From: Hybos culiciformis
Lineage: Eukaryota > Arthropoda > Insecta > Diptera > Hybotidae
NCBI GenBank assembly: GCA_964007475.1
Contig: OZ023274.1
Coordinates: 26,937,090 to 27,001,089, forward strand
Direction of reading: 5' to 3'
Length of the DNA stretch: 64,000 nt
Position numbers and translations under genes: made by a program. Shown here piece after piece: positions 42,401 through 48,600 of the stretch (within the stretch, counting starts at the first letter, position 1; the number at the start of each line of letters is the position of its first letter). A model generated the notes under the pieces. That model worked only from the letters and a program-made list of their open reading frames with translations, did not search any database and was not told the origin of the DNA.

Positions 42401-45400
42401 ATTAATTTTTATTAATAAGTTGCACCTATTATAAATTTATTAATAGGGATTAAAAAAATTTTGTTAAAAAAATTATGTTATTGAACAAAATTAAAGATTA
42501 AGAGCCCTCACTGTGAGAAATAGATCTTGGTTTTGCTTTGTAGGGTTAATACAATCTAGACTGAAGTGATTTTTTGATACGAGTAAGTCGGATTTTTGAA
42601 AAATTTTGTGTTTTTTTGGCTTAAATTGACCTTTGAAAAATTGAACATATTAGCTGAGATTGTGAAGAAAAGGAAACAGATAATAAAAAAAATTAAACGC
42701 AGAAATAAAGCTAAAATATCAATCTCTAGGGCTGGTGACGTGGAATTTTGAATTTCTTTTATTTTCTAAACAATTTTTAATTAATTTCATTTGATTTTAA
42801 AATTTTTAAAGAAAGAAATAAAATAAAATTAAAATACAGTCTTTTGAAATTCCGCTAGAGGTGTTTTTCATAAAATTTTTGTCGCATTTTTCACAGCACT
42901 GAAGAGTGATATTTTAGCTTTATTTCTGCGTTTGATTTTTTTTTATTATCTGTTTCATTTATACTGCACAATCTCAGCAAATATGTTAAAATTTTTCAAA
43001 GGCTAATTTAATCTTAAGTCGAAAAATTATTAAAATGAAAATTATAATGGAAAAAAGGAAAATTTTTAAAATTAAGAAAATGCATCAATAATTAAGGTTT
43101 TTTTACCTTTTGTAAAAACATAAATAATTATTTTTTCCTTATTTCTTAAATAGGACAAAATAGGACAAAATAACAACTCAACACGATTTCGAATAAGAGA
43201 TTAATTTAGTTTCTTTAGCAGCCTTTAATGCTGGCCGCCTACGGGCGGGCCCGCAATGAACTGCTTACATTCACGGCCCTGTGTATAAACTGTTATTATA
43301 TCTACATATACTTTCAGTTTGTCTTACCTTAATTTTAAAAAGAAAGTTTTATCTACTTAAGAAAATTTAAAAAAAAATTATGCATATTCACGCAAAACCT
43401 TGGCTCTCAACCTTGAATTTCTGATTTTGAAAATACTTTAAATAATTCACTTTTGTTATGAATAATAAAATCCACTCTATATAAGTAGAGGTGTATAAAT
43501 ACTTTAAATATCATATTTTTGTAAGTTAATTGCAAAACCAACATAATTGGGAAATTATCGCTCTGTTTCTTAACTACTTGCCGAACAAACTACTTATATA
43601 CCTATAACTTTTCTTTTCAAATAATCTTTTTCGGTTATCTTTCTTTTGTACTATTTTTGAACTATGCTTTTAATATAATATTTTTATTGATTGATTTGTT
43701 GATTGCTTATATATATGTGCACAATTTTTTTTCCACTTGTCATTAAATGAGGAGGGCTGAATAAATAAATAAATAAACAACCTATAAATATGTAGTTATC
43801 TATTTATTTATTTTTTTTTGAAAGAAGAACATTTTTAATTTTAGAATTTAAGATACTCTTATACATAAAAAAAAATCATGAAAGAATGAAAAATCGAGTA
43901 AGCTAGCGAAGTGTTCTATTTTCAAAATATAAAATTCGACATATCATATTTATATACACTAATATTCATACTAAATGTTTATATATTATTTTATAATAAT
44001 AAAAACATAAATTTATCATTTTTTCTCAGAAAATTGAAAATTACTAAAAGCATTTCTGAGAATTTTAGTGTAACTTAATTCGATTTTGTATTTTTAAATT
44101 ATTAAAAATATTCATTATATGAATTATAATTTATGAAATATATCTATGTATTTTAATTTTGATGTTTCAATGATTTTAGATTATTCTGAGAAACGAGAAA
44201 ATGTACTCGTATTATATAGAAATTCTTCAAAACTATTTGCAAATTCATGTTTATTATTTAATTTTTCATGTTCTTATATAGGTGGTATTACTATAAAAAC
44301 ACATTTCCTATTTTCTTTGTATTTCAAAAAAGATAAGTATAATAATAAAGAGTATATAAATGAGAAAATAAAATAAAAAAAAAAAATAAAAATTTGCATA
44401 AACAAATAATATTCTCGTTTGAAATTATATGACCTGATTTCTGAAATAAAATTTTAATACCTGAAAGCTAGGAGTTTATATTTCCATTTTAGAGATGTAT
44501 TTTTTTTTTTTTTTATATAAAATATTTTATGCTATTTTGTATATATTTTATATATAATACATTTATGTTGAGGAGAAAAAAAAAGATAGTTATCTTTCAA
44601 ATTTACTAATAATAAATTTTCAAAATATAAAATAGGTTAAATTTTTTTTTAGAACTGGTAATATTTATGTAATAGATAATATATATTACATACGTAATAG
44701 AAACATAAGATTATGCAAAATTATAAACTTTTTTTTAATTCTAAGTTTTCATTATAGAATGTAAAATTCTTCGGGTTTTTCCTGAAACGAAATTGTTGCT
44801 CATTAGAAGGTAAGGTCTGAGATTCAATTGAAAAAAGTTATAAACCCAACATAATATTGAAAATGACACAATTGATAATATTCAAAAAAGAATTTAAAGA
44901 TTTAATTATGCTAGCTGTTTTTCTAGTAATAATGAATTAATAAAATACATCATATCATGCTGTGAAAAGATAAGATGTTTAGAGTAAAAATTAAAATTCA
45001 TAGTTTATATTTTTTCTACTTCAGTATTTGAACTATTCAATAGATGAAAATTCCCTCTTAACTATAAATAAAGTCTGGCATCTTATGTTTATAAGATGTA
45101 GTATACACGAGAACTGAATTAAAATATTGACAAGGAAAAATAGATTTCATCAAAGTGATTCAGAAACTTTACAAGCGCAACAATTTTGAAATACCTTAAT
45201 TTCTAATGTGAAATACAAGTAATTTTTCTTCAATTAGCTAATAACTCGCTGTCTGCTGGTATACTAAAAATTAAATGACCACTATAACTATAATACAACT
45301 ATAATAATTTGAAAAACAATGAATTGTTTAAAACAATAAACTAAAAGTCAAAATACCTGTTAGTCTGTTCACAGTTCGACATGAGTATGTTTTGTAAGCA

Positions 45401-45639
45401 TCATTTGGTCCAGCATTATTTATATATAATTCACCATTTGATAACACCGTATATTTTCCACCAATATCAGTATTGGGATACAAATGCATTCCAGTATCTT
45501 GGACCCATGCTGTTACCATTACAAATTCTGACATATAACTAGGAACCTGTGTTTATAAATTGGGAACAAAAAAAAAAAATGAAAATTATTATAATAAAAT
45601 TTGTAGTACACTAAAAGTTTTTCTATAGTTAAAAACTTG

Positions 45640-45671
<32 letters not shown>

Positions 45672-48600
45672 CTGGAGGAAAGTCTTCTTTCTACAAAAAC
45701 AAAATTTACTTCAGGTAAAAAAAAAAAATGTGATCAACAAAGCATGAAAAGCAAAAATTTATTTATTTTTTTTTTCTTTCCAAAAGGATGCACGAACAAT
45801 GTAAAATTGAAAGTAGTTCAAGGAAATTTATGTATGTTATTTATGTCTAACTATAGTTTGACATTTTCATGTGAAGTTGCTATATGTTGGTATAGAACAA
45901 ATATTCCATATTTATGGATGCTTTCAATAAGAGTAGTTGGATACTAACTGCCTTGCATATAGAAAATTTAAAATTAGTATCGCATTAAAACTGAAATAAA
46001 CATTCAGTTTATTGACAAAAAATATTAAGCAATTTTGGATTAAAGTGATTTCAAGCTTTAAAATCACATCTGGCAATCTGGCAACATGAATTATATATAA
46101 CAATTTACTTACCTGACATTTGAGAACAGCCGTATTGCCTGTCATAACATATTCGTCATGAACTTGAACTGAATATTTTTGATTTACAACTGAAACAGAA
46201 ATAAAATAGAAATATTTGTATATCTAAACTGAGTCTTCGAGAAAATCAAAATGTAAGTATTTTTCATAGTGTCAAACTTGTGTAATTTTCATTAATGACG
46301 AAAAAATTAAAAAATGTTTATGTGAATTTTTGTTTTCTATCTTTTACGTGTAGAAAATAAAATTTTGAAGTATTTTCTCAAATCATTCTTTAATAAAACT
46401 AACAGTTCAGTAAAATAGTAAATTTCAAATTATTTTACAATTCATTCACGTCACCAACATACTTTGGTATAACAAAGAGCAAAGAAACGAAACCAATAAA
46501 TTCAGTGGTTTAATCAATGTATTTTCTTGAATAAAATTGCAAAATTTAATATTTAGAGAGGGTATCTGTAAAGTGAAAATACTTTTGTAATGTTTATTAA
46601 ACATTCTACATACATATATATAGAATTTAACCACATTTATTTAGTCCTTTTATTATCCTTAAATAAAAATAAATTTTCCAGCAAATAAAAAAATAATGTA
46701 ACAAATATTTCTTTCGGTTTTATTTTATATAAATTTATTTTGTGACTGCAGTTATTTCAGAAAAAATTAATGTACCTAGAATGGTTTTTTTTTCAACCCA
46801 ATTGTTATTTCTATGAATTAACCCTTTCAGGCATTATAATTTTTTTTTGTTATTTATCCCAAGCTTAGTTATATTTATGTGATGATGAAACTAAGTATTG
46901 TGCATTTTTGTTTTTATAGTTCTTAAAAATAATATCTAAAAATTATACTAAAAAAAACTAAAGAAAACAAAAAGGGAATTGTTAAGTACATTATGTCCGT
47001 CGTAGGACTTGATCTAAAATTGTTTTCAACTATTCATTTTTTAGAATATTAAATTTTTTTACGAAAATTTTCCAAAATCGTTTAAAAATTCGCAAGAAAT
47101 AATTAAAAATTTTCAGTATTTGTCGCTATTATAGAGTTTAATTCTATTTTTTTTAGCAATATAATAAAAATTCAAATAATTCTTGTTTTTAATTTGAAAA
47201 TAACTTTTTGTTCTTAACGAAATATATATAGGAAAAAATTTTTCCTAACTAAACAAAAATTAAAATTAAAGCATTTTATTTTTTAATGTTTTAATACCTT
47301 TTTATACTTATATATTTATTTTGCTTTTGAAATTAATTTTTTATTTTATGAATTGTTCATGAGTTTTTGTAAATTAGCTTTTCAAGAACGAACGGTATAG
47401 GGTATGTATGTGTAAATTCAAGTGGTGTAGAACAAAACAACATAACATATATATATGAAAATTATGTATATTTTAAGATACATTTTCACTAAAGTAAAGT
47501 TTTCTCGGAAATAAATTATCTCGAAGGCGAAAGATCGTTAAAAGGGATAACGAAATTAAAAAAAATTCAATGTAATCGCACAATACAACTTGATGAAAAT
47601 ACGAAAATTTTTTCAGAATTTGGAAAAAGAAAAACATTTTTTTTTTTTTTATTTACGCAAGTAAAATAAACAAAGTAAGAAAATTAAATTAAATTAACAA
47701 TTTTGTTGCTTCGAAAATCATAAATTTTTAATTTTTTGTTCCTATAATTAATTTCAATTTTATATATAAGAAAATGTTCGAACATATACCCATTGTACAT
47801 ACATATACATATGTATATTTCATTTTATCAAAACTTATGTTATTATTTATGCTTTAACTTATTTTTCTGCCAATTAAGAATTTTTTTATTTTATTTTTTT
47901 TTTCAAACAAGAATTTAGCTATTTAGGTCAAGATGTTGACGTGAAGAAAAAATTTCTTGGAACAAACTTTCTGGGGTGTTGTTTTTAGGGCTTGCAATAC
48001 CGCACCAAATTTTTAAAACCGGTATTTCGGTATCTCGTTATACTAATACCGGTATTTGAAGTAATTAAAAAATGCGTAATTACGGTGCAACAAATGAAAC
48101 AAAAGAATACAATTTTTTTTTAAATAAGATCTTAAAAATGTTAAATTGTCAAGAAATGTTGGTACAGTGAACGCTCTGTATAAGCAACTCATTTGAACTA
48201 AAAAAAGTTTCCTATTTAGAAAAAATGCTTAGGTATAAAGAAAAAAGGAATCTAAATTTTATTTTCTATAAATATAGAAAATAAAATTTAGATTCCTTTT
48301 TTCTATATACCTAAGCATTTTTTCTAAATAGGAAACTTTTTTTAGTTCAAATGAGTTGCTTATACAGAGCGTTCACTGTATTTCTATTATTTAGGTATTT
48401 TTTAGATCAGACTTTTGCCAATATGATAATAATAAACAAAAAGATACTTATTACCTTTCCACGTTGCTATAAATAAAAATTCAAATTCAAACCAAATAAT
48501 TACAATTTCAATTTTTGAAAGAAAATGATAACACCACTTTTAAATGGAAAATTTTACAATTTAAAAATTATTTTTAAGTTGGATATTTTCAATTTTTAAA

